Made by a program: the position numbers and the translations under genes. Positions 7,532-13,218 of a stretch of 13,218 nt of DNA are shown one piece after another. Under the pieces are notes generated by a model that was given only the letters and a program-made list of their open reading frames with translations, ran no database searches and was not told the origin of the DNA. Source of the stretch: Sphingobacterium sp. (GTDB lineage Bacteria > Bacteroidota > Bacteroidia > Sphingobacteriales > Sphingobacteriaceae); NCBI GenBank assembly GCA_030146225.1, contig JASLCA010000194.1, forward strand, positions 1 to 13,218. The letters are read 5' to 3'. Position 1 is the stretch's first letter. The number at the start of each line of letters is the position of its first letter.

Positions 7532-8083
7532 TTAAGATAGGGCTGTCAACAATTCAGCTTGCAAACTAACTCCTTTGTCTTCATTGTACCATACTTGCAT
7601 GGCCTCTTTAGTCTCTTCAAAGGTTTTCTCCTCCAGCTTCATCTGATCAAATACAGCCTGTAGCTTTGCGGGTCTTGGGCCCCAAATAAACTTATCATGA
7701 CCTACATCATTGCGAATAATCAGCTTTGGAATAGACTTAGAGCCTGCTGTTAAGTAATCTTCAATTAATAAGGGATCACTATCGCGAAGTTGAATCTCAA
7801 AGTCAATATTAGGATTATTCCGTACCATCTGGTAAAGCTGCGGCACCGAATGTGCAGCATCTCCACACCAAGGTTCTGTCAATACAATCCAATGTTGCGG
7901 CTCGGTAATCGAAGCGATCAGATTTTTAATATCTGCATTTGGCTCGAAACGCTTTAGCCAGCGATTGGTACGGGACCAATTTAATTTTGTAAATGCCAAG
8001 TACTCTTCATCCCCATAGGGGTCAAAATCTTGCGGAGAAGTTAAAATTTGTTCGAAATAATCTAAATATTCCTGAAAGGTCAT
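7532..8083 (-). CDS. Thioredoxin-fold family protein with single active-site-like cysteine
   Basis: A 183-residue protein of the Thioredoxin_9-like group common in Bacteroidota. An N-terminal helical part of about 60 residues (MTFQEYLDYFEQIL, TKLNWSRTNRWLKRF) precedes the thioredoxin core. HWIVLTEPWCGDAAHSVPQL carries WCGD in place of the classical WCxxC, followed by the cis-proline segment SIPKLIIRN and a WGPRPAKLQ end. With only one Cys at the redox site it is unlikely to act as an ordinary dithiol reductase; a thiol-binding or peroxiredoxin-like role is speculative. No signal peptide is seen, so it should be cytosolic. It is the first gene of an operon with the MmcQ/YjbR gene and is transcribed away from dnaK across a 396-bp regulatory region. 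Confidence 0.88.
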   Translation of the reverse strand: MTFQEYLDYFEQILTSPQDFDPYGDEEYLAFTKLNWSRTNRWLKRFEPNADIKNLIASITEPQHWIVLTEPWCGDAAHSVPQLYQMVRNNPNIDFEIQLRDSDPLLIEDYLTAGSKSIPKLIIRNDVGHDKFIWGPRPAKLQAVFDQMKLEEKTFEETKEAMQVWYNEDKGVSLQAELLTALS

Positions 8084-8190
8084 ATTATGTCAAGTTTGCA
8101 ACACGAATTTACTAATTAATTCTTGGTAAAAAAACAGCCTTTATTCAAAGTTGCGCCCGGACTATATGCTAATCCAACAAGAATCAAAGC

Positions 8191-8202
8191 CCCTATATAG
8201 GG
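8191..8202. repeat. Perfect 12-bp palindrome, operator candidate of the thioredoxin operon
   Basis: CCCTATATAGGG is its own reverse complement. It sits about 5-16 bp downstream of the transcription start predicted from the minus-strand promoter at 8213-8244, a position where a bound repressor would block initiation or clearance. It could also be a chance palindrome. Confidence 0.4.
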
Positions 8203-8212
8203 AGCAATCTGT

Positions 8213-8244
8213 CAAATCTATTAGAAAAATGTTCAAAAAACAAA
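8213..8244 (-). promoter_or_regulatory. Bacteroidota-type promoter for the thioredoxin/MmcQ operon
   Basis: On the minus strand, TTTG (8244-8241), a 20-bp spacer and TAGATTTG (8220-8213) match both boxes of the Bacteroidota housekeeping promoter exactly. The transcript would begin near 8207 and carry a leader of about 120 nt before the ATG at 8083. Confidence 0.65.
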
Positions 8245-8294
8245 CTAAAATAAAGCTCAAACGTTATAATAGACTATGGAACTCTTAAAAAGAA

Positions 8295-8387
8295 GCTGAC
8301 GTAGGCAGTTGCTGTAGGCAAAGAATTATGACGAACACATAACAAAAATGTCACTATGTCAGCGAATATTTGACAAAATACGTCAGC
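8295..8387. promoter_or_regulatory. Cluster of TGTCA/TGACR half-sites upstream of dnaK, possible enhancer
   Basis: Six half-sites occur: TGACG (8297-8301 and 8329-8333), TGTCA (8349-8353 and 8357-8361), TGACA (8371-8375) and CGTCA (8381-8385). Two of them form the inverted repeat TGTCA-N9-TGACA (8357-8375). GCTGACGTA (8295-8303) recurs inverted as TACGTCAGC (8379-8387), and GTAGGCA is repeated directly at 8301 and 8314. The cluster lies about 58-146 bp before the start predicted from the sigma-54-like element, the usual range for sigma-54 enhancers. Binding of any activator is inference. Confidence 0.45.
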
Positions 8388-8415
8388 AAATGTTTTTTTA
8401 TACGCAAAAACAGGC

Positions 8416-8432
8416 TTGGCACAACCCTTGAT
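8416..8432 (+). promoter_or_regulatory. Sigma-54 (RpoN)-like -24/-12 promoter of dnaK
   Basis: TTGGCACAACCCTTGAT matches the consensus TGGCACG-N4-TTGCW. The -24 GG (8418-8419) and the -12 position (8430-8431) are separated by exactly 10 bp, and TGGCAC and TTG are intact; the only core deviation is GA for GC at -12. The predicted start is near 8443, leaving a leader of about 37 nt. No good TTTG/TAnnTTTG promoter is visible on the plus strand between 8213 and 8480. Confidence 0.6.
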
Positions 8433-8479
8433 AAGAGCATATAAGAAGTTTTAAATACGTAAATAATAAAATACAAGAT

Positions 8480-10381
8480 ATGTCAAAAATTATAGGAATC
8501 GACTTAGGCACAACAAACTCATGTGTGGCCGTGATGGAGGGTAATGAGCCAGTAGTTATTGCTAACAATGAAGGTAAACGTACAACGCCTTCAATCGTTG
8601 CATTTGTGGAAGGTGGAGAGCGTAAAGTAGGTGATCCTGCAAAACGTCAAGCTATTACAAACCCAACCAAAACGGTTTATTCAATTAAACGTTTCATGGG
8701 TTTATCGTATGATGAATCATCAAAAGAATTAGATCAAGTACCTTACAAATTAGTAAAAGGCGACAACAACACACCACGTGTTGAAATCGACGACCGTAAG
8801 TTCACAGCACAAGAGATTTCAGCAATGATTCTTCAAAAAATGAAGAAAACTGCGGAAGACTTCTTAGGTCATGAAGTTACTGAAGCCGTTATTACGGTTC
8901 CTGCATACTTTAACGATGCACAACGTCAAGCGACGAAAGAAGCTGGTGAAATTGCAGGCTTAACTGTTAAACGTATTATCAACGAGCCAACTGCTGCTGC
9001 TTTAGCATACGGATTGGACAAAGCACACAAAGACATGAAAATCGTTGTTTTTGACTGTGGTGGTGGTACGCATGACGTTTCTGTTTTAGAGTTGGGTGAT
9101 GGTGTTTTCGAAGTAAAATCTACAGATGGTGATACACACCTAGGTGGAGATGACTTTGACAACGTAATTATCAACTGGTTAGCAGATGAGTTTGCAGGTG
9201 AAAACGGTGGCTTCAACTTGAAGAAAGATGCTATGGCTTTGCAACGTCTTAAAGAAGCTGCAGAAAAAGCTAAAGTAGAATTATCAAGCACTACTTCAAC
9301 AGAGATTAACTTACCATATATTACTGCTGACGCAACAGGTCCAAAACACTTAGTACGTACATTATCACGTGCTAAATTTGAAGACTTAGCAGCAGACTTA
9401 ATTAAACGTACAATTGACCCATGTAAATCAGCATTGAAAAATGCAGGTTTCTCAACTTCAGATATCGATGAGATTATCTTAGTTGGTGGATCTACTCGTA
9501 TCCCTGCTATTGTTGATGCAGTTAAAAAATTCTTCGGAAAAGAGCCTTCTAAAGGTGTTAACCCTGATGAGGTTGTTGCATTAGGAGCAGCTATCCAAGG
9601 TGGTGTTTTGACAGGTGAAGTTAAAGACGTATTGTTATTAGACGTTACGCCATTATCTTTAGGTATCGAAACAATGGGTGGTGTTATGACGAAATTAATC
9701 GAAGCAAACACAACTATCCCAACTAAAAAATCAGAAACTTTCTCTACTGCTTCTGACAACCAACCATCTGTTGAGATCCACTGTTTACAAGGTGAGCGTC
9801 CAATGGCGTCCCTTAACCGTACAATTGGTCGTTTCCACTTAGATGGAATCCCAACTGCACCACGTGGCGTGCCACAAATCGAAGTTACATTTGATATTGA
9901 TGCAAACGGTATTATCAAGGTATCTGCAAAAGACAAAGCAACTGGTAAAGAGCAAAACATCCGTATCGAAGCATCTTCAGGTTTATCTGACGAAGAAATT
10001 CAAAAGATGAAACAAGAAGCTGAAGCTAACGCTGAATCTGATAAAAAATTCAAAGAAGAAGCGGATAAAATCAATGCTGCTGATGCTTTAGTTTTCTCTA
10101 CAGAGAAACAACTGAAAGAGTACGGTGATAAAATTTCTGCAGACAAAAAAGCTCCTATCGAAGCTGGTCTTGAGAAATTGAAAGTAGCTTACGAAGCTAA
10201 AAACTTTGCTGACATCGATACAGCTTCTGAAGAATTGCAAGCCGCTTGGAATGCTGCTTCTGAAGAAATGTACGCTGCTTCACAAGATGGTACTGCACAA
10301 CAAGCTCCAAACGGAGATGCTGCACAACCAAAAGAAGGTGGTGATGATGTACAAGATGTAGAATTTGAAGAAGTAAAATAA
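8480..10381 (+). CDS. dnaK: Chaperone DnaK (Hsp70)
   Basis: A full-length 633-residue Hsp70, the ATP-driven cytosolic chaperone that works with DnaJ and GrpE. The N-terminal ATPase domain starts with IIGIDLGTTNSCVAVMEG and includes VITVPAYFNDAQRQATKEAG, the phosphate loop CGGGTHD (193-199), THLGGDDFDN and ILVGGSTRIP. The hydrophobic linker is DVLLLDVTPL (383-392). The substrate-binding domain follows, with TTIPTKKSETFSTASDNQ, QGERPMASLNRTIGRF and FDIDANGIIKVSAKDKATGK, then the helical lid and the acidic tail DVEFEEVK. The usual D-L-G-G-G-T-F-D loop reads D-C-G-G-G-T-H-D, adding Cys193 beside the conserved Cys15. Codon use is strongly biased, unlike its neighbours, as expected for a highly expressed gene. 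It is monocistronic: no grpE or dnaJ is adjacent and a terminator follows. Confidence 0.98.
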   Translation: MSKIIGIDLGTTNSCVAVMEGNEPVVIANNEGKRTTPSIVAFVEGGERKVGDPAKRQAITNPTKTVYSIKRFMGLSYDESSKELDQVPYKLVKGDNNTPRVEIDDRKFTAQEISAMILQKMKKTAEDFLGHEVTEAVITVPAYFNDAQRQATKEAGEIAGLTVKRIINEPTAAALAYGLDKAHKDMKIVVFDCGGGTHDVSVLELGDGVFEVKSTDGDTHLGGDDFDNVIINWLADEFAGENGGFNLKKDAMALQRLKEAAEKAKVELSSTTSTEINLPYITADATGPKHLVRTLSRAKFEDLAADLIKRTIDPCKSALKNAGFSTSDIDEIILVGGSTRIPAIVDAVKKFFGKEPSKGVNPDEVVALGAAIQGGVLTGEVKDVLLLDVTPLSLGIETMGGVMTKLIEANTTIPTKKSETFSTASDNQPSVEIHCLQGERPMASLNRTIGRFHLDGIPTAPRGVPQIEVTFDIDANGIIKVSAKDKATGKEQNIRIEASSGLSDEEIQKMKQEAEANAESDKKFKEEADKINAADALVFSTEKQLKEYGDKISADKKAPIEAGLEKLKVAYEAKNFADIDTASEELQAAWNAASEEMYAASQDGTAQQAPNGDAAQPKEGGDDVQDVEFEEVK

Positions 10382-10402
10382 TTACTTCCTACACAGATAA
10401 AA

Positions 10403-10433
10403 GCCCTGAAGATTAATCTTCAGGGCTTTTTTT
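10403..10433 (+). terminator. Rho-independent terminator of dnaK
   Basis: A perfect 10-bp stem (GCCCTGAAGA at 10403-10412, complement at 10417-10426) with a TTAA loop is followed by seven T. Four A precede it, so it may also work in the minus direction for the XRE remnant that ends at 10441. Confidence 0.93.
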
Positions 10434-10440
10434 ATACTTG

Positions 10441-10626
10441 CTAATCCCCTTCCCCAAGGGGAAACAAGTCCTCAATAGATTTTTCCAATACTAGAGCTAG
10501 CTTTAAAGAAAGCACCGTAGAGGGCACATATTTTGCAGCCTCCAAAGCATTAATGGTCTGCCGACTAACATGCACGAGATTGGCCAACTGCTGCTGTGAA
10601 TGCAAAATACAAATGCATCCCCACAC
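10441..10626 (-). pseudogene. Remnant of a small XRE/HTH_3 transcriptional regulator
   Basis: The open frame from a GTG at 10626 encodes 61 residues. From about residue 11 it is an excellent small XRE regulator: QQQLANLVHVSRQTINALEAAKYVPSTVLSLKLALVLEKSIEDLFPL. These proteins are usually about 65-70 residues and begin with a helix like KVLRAERDLSQ; here that helix is replaced by WGCICILH, and an in-frame stop (TGA at 10645-10647) lies 18 bp before the GTG. There is no ATG in frame and only about 24 bp to the neighbouring terminator, so no room for a normal promoter. I read it as a gene that lost its 5' end, but expression of a shortened protein from the GTG cannot be excluded. Confidence 0.6.
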
Positions 10627-10650
10627 ATAGAAAGCTACGGAAATTCACAT

Positions 10651-10683
10651 AAAAAAAGGGTTGACCAATCGTCAACCCTTTTT
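10651..10683 (-). terminator. Bidirectional-looking terminator after the nucleotidyltransferase gene
   Basis: GGGTTGAC (10658-10665) and GTCAACCC (10671-10678) pair around a CAATC loop. Seven A at 10651-10657 give a U tract on the minus-strand transcript, and five T at 10679-10683 do so on the plus strand. It lies 20 bp after the minus-strand stop at 10704, so it mainly ends that gene. Confidence 0.88.
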
Positions 10684-10703
10684 AATATAATCGCGTATAT
10701 TTC

Positions 10704-11618
10704 TTAAAAAAGCTTCTCTGGATAGACGCCTGCAGCAACCAACTTAGAGATAGATTCCTGAACAATTGGCTTATCCTCTTTGTATGTAACACCAAACCAC
10801 TTCGCAGAAGTAGGGATTACGCGGAAAGCCGCCATGCCCTTTTTCACCATATAATCTGGAACTGAAGGAATAAAGAATTCAGCCTTAGGATTGTCCTCAT
10901 TTTGATCGACAAAATCACTAAACATACTTTCAGCGACTTCGAACACCTTTGGCGTAAAACCCCAGAAGTTCATCGAAACCCTTGTCTCTGGATTTAGGTC
11001 ATGCTGTACCCCATCCTCTTCATATACAATCTTACGTCCGCCATCAACCGCATCCGTATAATAGATATTGGTACGTTCAGTTACAGATGCCATATTGCCT
11101 TCCTGATCCACCTGACAAACCCCACGCGAGACATATCCATAGTCGGACATGGTATTCCCAACTTGAAAGCCCATCAAGGCCATCTTGTCGTCAGTCACCT
11201 CATCTTTCAAGAATGCAGCCATCTTATCAAAAGAGTCCGCCCCATAAAAGTCATCGGCATTGATCACACAGAATGGACCGTCAATCTTATCTTTAGCACT
11301 CATCACCGCATGTGCAGTGCCCCAAGGCTTCGATCTTTCAATTACTTTGTCTATCCCAAATTTTGTTAAATCAAAACTTTGAAAAGCATAATCTACTTCA
11401 ATTTTGCCGACAAGCTTTTCGTCGAACACTTCGCGCATCTTGTCTACAAACTCTTCTCTTATAATAAATACGACTTTTCCAAAACCGGCACGGATAGCAT
11501 CATAGATCGAATAATCGATAATCGTCTCCCCGTGAGGGCCAAAAGCATCGATCTGTTTTAAGGACCCATATCTGCTGGCCATACCAGCGGCAAGAATTAA
11601 CAATGTTGGTTTACTCAT
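10704..11618 (-). CDS. Nucleotidyltransferase family protein (NDP-sugar pyrophosphorylase-like)
   Basis: A 304-residue cytosolic enzyme of the nucleotidyltransferase (Rossmann-like) superfamily, expected to join a sugar phosphate to an NTP with release of pyrophosphate. The nucleotide-binding motif is LILAAGMASRYGSLKQIDAF (residues 7-26), in which R16 and K21 take the places of the signature Arg and Lys; Ala14 replaces the usual Gly of GxGxR. PWGTAHAVMSAKD (98-110) and the metal-binding NADDFYG (120-126) follow as in glucose-1-phosphate nucleotidyltransferases, then the C-terminal SMNFWGFTP and AKWFGVTYKED. No left-handed beta-helix acyltransferase domain is present. No sugar or cell-wall gene is adjacent, so the substrate cannot be named. 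The ATG at 11618 is supported by the complete motif and a good promoter box upstream. Confidence 0.85.
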   Translation of the reverse strand: MSKPTLLILAAGMASRYGSLKQIDAFGPHGETIIDYSIYDAIRAGFGKVVFIIREEFVDKMREVFDEKLVGKIEVDYAFQSFDLTKFGIDKVIERSKPWGTAHAVMSAKDKIDGPFCVINADDFYGADSFDKMAAFLKDEVTDDKMALMGFQVGNTMSDYGYVSRGVCQVDQEGNMASVTERTNIYYTDAVDGGRKIVYEEDGVQHDLNPETRVSMNFWGFTPKVFEVAESMFSDFVDQNEDNPKAEFFIPSVPDYMVKKGMAAFRVIPTSAKWFGVTYKEDKPIVQESISKLVAAGVYPEKLF

Positions 11619-11658
11619 TATTCACTTATGTTGGTAATAAATAATATTTTAAAGTCTG

Positions 11659-11666
11659 CAAAGATA
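11659..11666 (-). promoter_or_regulatory. Exact -7 box (TATCTTTG) upstream of the nucleotidyltransferase gene
   Basis: Read on the minus strand, TATCTTTG (11666-11659) matches TAnnTTTG exactly, giving a start near 11652 and a leader of about 33 nt. No TTTG -33 box lies at the right distance; that stretch is A/T-rich and overlaps the end of the upstream ATPase gene. It suggests the gene can be transcribed on its own. Confidence 0.5.
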
Positions 11667-11677
11667 AAAATATTATT

Positions 11678-13218
11678 CTATTTCTTTTTAAAGAAGCTAT
11701 TTAAGATTCCGGTTGCTAAACGGCCTAGTAACTTCGCACCTTCCCGGGCTAAAGTCCTGGAGGCTTGATTCGTAGCAGCCTCCATAGGCGTCTGCCTTGG
11801 ACGCCCTGGCCCTCTACTGCTTTTAGCAGCTTCCTTCTGGGCCTGTTCCTGACTTTGTTTAATCGTAAAAGCCTGCATCCGCTCCTCAATTATCTCAGCT
11901 GCTGAGCGCCTTTCAAGCCGTTCTTGATACTTCCCAAAGAAAGCGGACTGCTTTACTAGCTGCTCATAATGCTGTGCTGTTGCAGGCCCCATTACTGCTC
12001 GCGCAGGAACTAGGTGTGTTGCCACAACCTCGGTCGGTATACCTTTATCATTTAGCACGGTTACTAAGGCCTGGCCTGTGCCTAAGCTCGTCAATATTTT
12101 ATCAATTTCATAAAATGCTGAATGCGGATAGGTCTTTACAGTCTTGCGCAGGTTTTCGGCATCATTTGGGGTAAAGGCACGCAAAGCATGCTGCACACGA
12201 TTCCCTAACTGCCCCAATACCGACTCCGGTATATCCGTCGCCGCCTGCGTACAAAAGAAGACCCCCACGCCCTTAGAACGAATCAAGCGCACAATCTGTT
12301 CGATCTGTGACAAGAAGGCCTTGGAAGCTCCGTTAAAGAGCAGGTGAGCCTCATCAAAGAAGAAGACTAGCTTGGGGCGATCTAAATCTCCAACCTCAGG
12401 CAATTTCTTAAATAACTGGGCTAAAAGGCTTAATAAAAATGTAGAAAACAATAAGGGCTGATCTTGAACATCTGAAATATTTAACAAGGTTATTACCCCC
12501 TTGCCATCCACCTTCTGCATTAAGTCCTGAATATCAAAAGCGGTTTCTCCAAAGATATGGGCAAGGCCTTGCTGCTCTACCGCGACAATCTTACGCAATA
12601 TTGTGCCAGATGTTGCTGTGCTTATCTTGCCGTAATCTTCCTTTATTACGGCTGCCCCTGGGCCGTCTGCCAAATAGGACAATAACTTTTTCAAGTCAGC
12701 TAAGTCCACCAAGGGCAATTGTTGATCATCCGCATACTTAAAAATAGCCGCTAGAACGCCTGATTGGGTATCGTTAAGATCTAAGATCCGTGCCAAAAGG
12801 ACTGGCCCAAAATCTCCTACGGTCATCCGCATGGAAGCACCTAACTTGCCCGTTAATGAAAACAACTCTATAGGGAATTGCGCGGGCTCAAAGGGTGCGC
12901 CTACCGCCTTTCCTCTTTCTATAAGCGCTTCATTGCTTGTACCAGCCTCGGCTAAGCCTGAGAGATCCCCCTTCACATCTAGCATAAATACCGGAACCCC
13001 TGCGTCCACAAGTTGCTCAGCCATTAATTGCAGCGTCCTTGTCTTGCCTGTACCAGTTGCTCCTGCAATTAAACCATGACGATTCATCATCTTCAAGGCT
13101 AGGTTCACCTTGGCGTCAGCCAGAATAGTCCCCGCTAAGATGCCGGCCCCTAACTGAATAGCATCTCCTTTGGGCTGATATGACGCTTTAACCCGCTCAA
13201 CAAAAGTCGCTTGATTAA
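11678..13218 (-). CDS. HerA/YjgR-like ATPase (DUF853 family), 5' truncated by window
   Basis: The frame stays open to the window edge, so the gene starts outside; the GTG at 13108 is internal. The 512 visible residues begin NQATFVERVKASYQPKG and continue with the family's LGAGILAGT and LKMMNRHGLIAGATGTGKT. Walker A is GATGTGKT (visible residues 52-59). KGDLSGLAEAG follows, and Walker B is in KLVFFFDEAHLLF. The arginine-finger-like RLIRSKGVGVFFCTQ and TDIPESVLGQLGNRVQHALRAFTP complete the core. This is the pattern of E. coli YjgR and HerA-type DNA translocases, cytosolic hexameric ATPases; the physiological role of this branch is unknown. The C-terminus has a charged helix, a Pro/Arg linker GPGRPRQTP and a basic end FFKKK. 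No nurA-like partner is visible; what lies upstream is outside the window. Confidence 0.92.
   Translation of the reverse strand, partial: NQATFVERVKASYQPKGDAIQLGAGILAGTILADAKVNLALKMMNRHGLIAGATGTGKTRTLQLMAEQLVDAGVPVFMLDVKGDLSGLAEAGTSNEALIERGKAVGAPFEPAQFPIELFSLTGKLGASMRMTVGDFGPVLLARILDLNDTQSGVLAAIFKYADDQQLPLVDLADLKKLLSYLADGPGAAVIKEDYGKISTATSGTILRKIVAVEQQGLAHIFGETAFDIQDLMQKVDGKGVITLLNISDVQDQPLLFSTFLLSLLAQLFKKLPEVGDLDRPKLVFFFDEAHLLFNGASKAFLSQIEQIVRLIRSKGVGVFFCTQAATDIPESVLGQLGNRVQHALRAFTPNDAENLRKTVKTYPHSAFYEIDKILTSLGTGQALVTVLNDKGIPTEVVATHLVPARAVMGPATAQHYEQLVKQSAFFGKYQERLERRSAAEIIEERMQAFTIKQSQEQAQKEAAKSSRGPGRPRQTPMEAATNQASRTLAREGAKLLGRLATGILNSFFKKK

Larger units (their letters stand above)
8084..8479. 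other. 396-bp divergent regulatory region between the thioredoxin operon and dnaK
   Basis: There is no coding potential of note. Reading from left: an A/T-rich leader of the minus-strand thioredoxin operon (8084-8207), a perfect 12-bp palindrome (8191-8202), the minus-strand promoter (8213-8244), and an A-rich stretch. Then come a cluster of TGTCA/TGACR half-sites (8297-8385), a sigma-54-like element (8416-8432) and a short A/T-rich dnaK leader. I saw no CIRCE-like inverted repeat (TTAGCACTC...GAGTGCTAA). Confidence 0.8.

Noticed and set aside
8265..8270. TATAAT hexamer upstream of dnaK
   Set aside because: There is no -35 partner at 17 bp, it is over 200 bp from dnaK, and the consensus does not fit this phylum.
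8370..8404. Possible sigma-70-like promoter for dnaK (TTGACA at 8370-8375 and TATACG at 8399-8404)
   Set aside because: The spacer is 23 bp, the -10 box is poor, and Bacteroidota do not use the TTGACA/TATAAT pattern; TTGACA is better explained as part of the half-site cluster.
8926..9960. Long minus-strand open frame of 344 codons opposite dnaK
   Set aside because: It is a shadow of the biased codon use of dnaK; the translation has no recognisable domain.
10446..10461. CCCCTTCCCCAAGGGG hairpin
   Set aside because: The stem is only 6 bp, it lacks a T tract, and it lies in the coding end of the XRE remnant; likely incidental.
10982..11369. Two overlapping plus-strand open frames inside the nucleotidyltransferase gene
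   Set aside because: They lie antisense to a well-recognised enzyme, and the translations have no family features.

Overview
The window looks like chromosomal DNA of a Bacteroidota bacterium, most likely of the Sphingobacteriaceae (Sphingobacterium or Pedobacter type). The signs are a SusC/TonB-receptor-like outer membrane barrel with a carboxypeptidase-regulatory-like front domain, a GLPGLI-family protein directly behind it, promoters of the Bacteroidota TTTG/TAnnTTTG kind, A/T-rich leaders with little Shine-Dalgarno sequence, and the sequence character of DnaK. I see no insertion sequence, prophage, CRISPR array, rRNA or tRNA.

Layout. 1-482: 3' end of a pyruvate kinase gene, closed by a strong terminator. 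625-4195: a two-gene operon (outer membrane beta-barrel protein and GLPGLI protein, 8-bp overlap) with its own terminator. 4283-7168, same strand: an AraC-type regulator, an exported cytosine-deaminase-like amidohydrolase, and an ankyrin-repeat lipoprotein that overlaps the amidohydrolase by 20 bp. 8083-7157, minus strand: a thioredoxin-fold protein and an MmcQ/YjbR protein in one operon, whose end overlaps the ankyrin gene tail-to-tail. 8084-8479: a 396-bp divergent regulatory region. 8480-10381: dnaK alone, with terminator. 10626-10441, minus: remnant of a small XRE-type regulator. 11618-10704, minus: a sugar-phosphate nucleotidyltransferase-like protein. 13218-11678, minus: a HerA/YjgR-type (DUF853) ATPase whose 5' end lies beyond the window.

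How the genes relate. Central metabolism (pyk), chaperone (dnaK) and DNA-translocase-like (DUF853) genes are ordinary housekeeping. The 625-7168 block is more accessory: a cell-envelope pair, then a regulator next to an exported hydrolase and a periplasmic or surface ankyrin protein. The most interesting part is the dnaK upstream region. It carries a well-spaced sigma-54-like -24/-12 element instead of a recognisable Bacteroidota housekeeping promoter, preceded by a cluster of TGTCA/TGACR half-sites at the distance expected for an enhancer. The divergent thioredoxin operon has a textbook Bacteroidota promoter with a perfect palindrome just downstream of the predicted transcription start. All functional calls are from reading the sequence and from memory of the families; no search was run.
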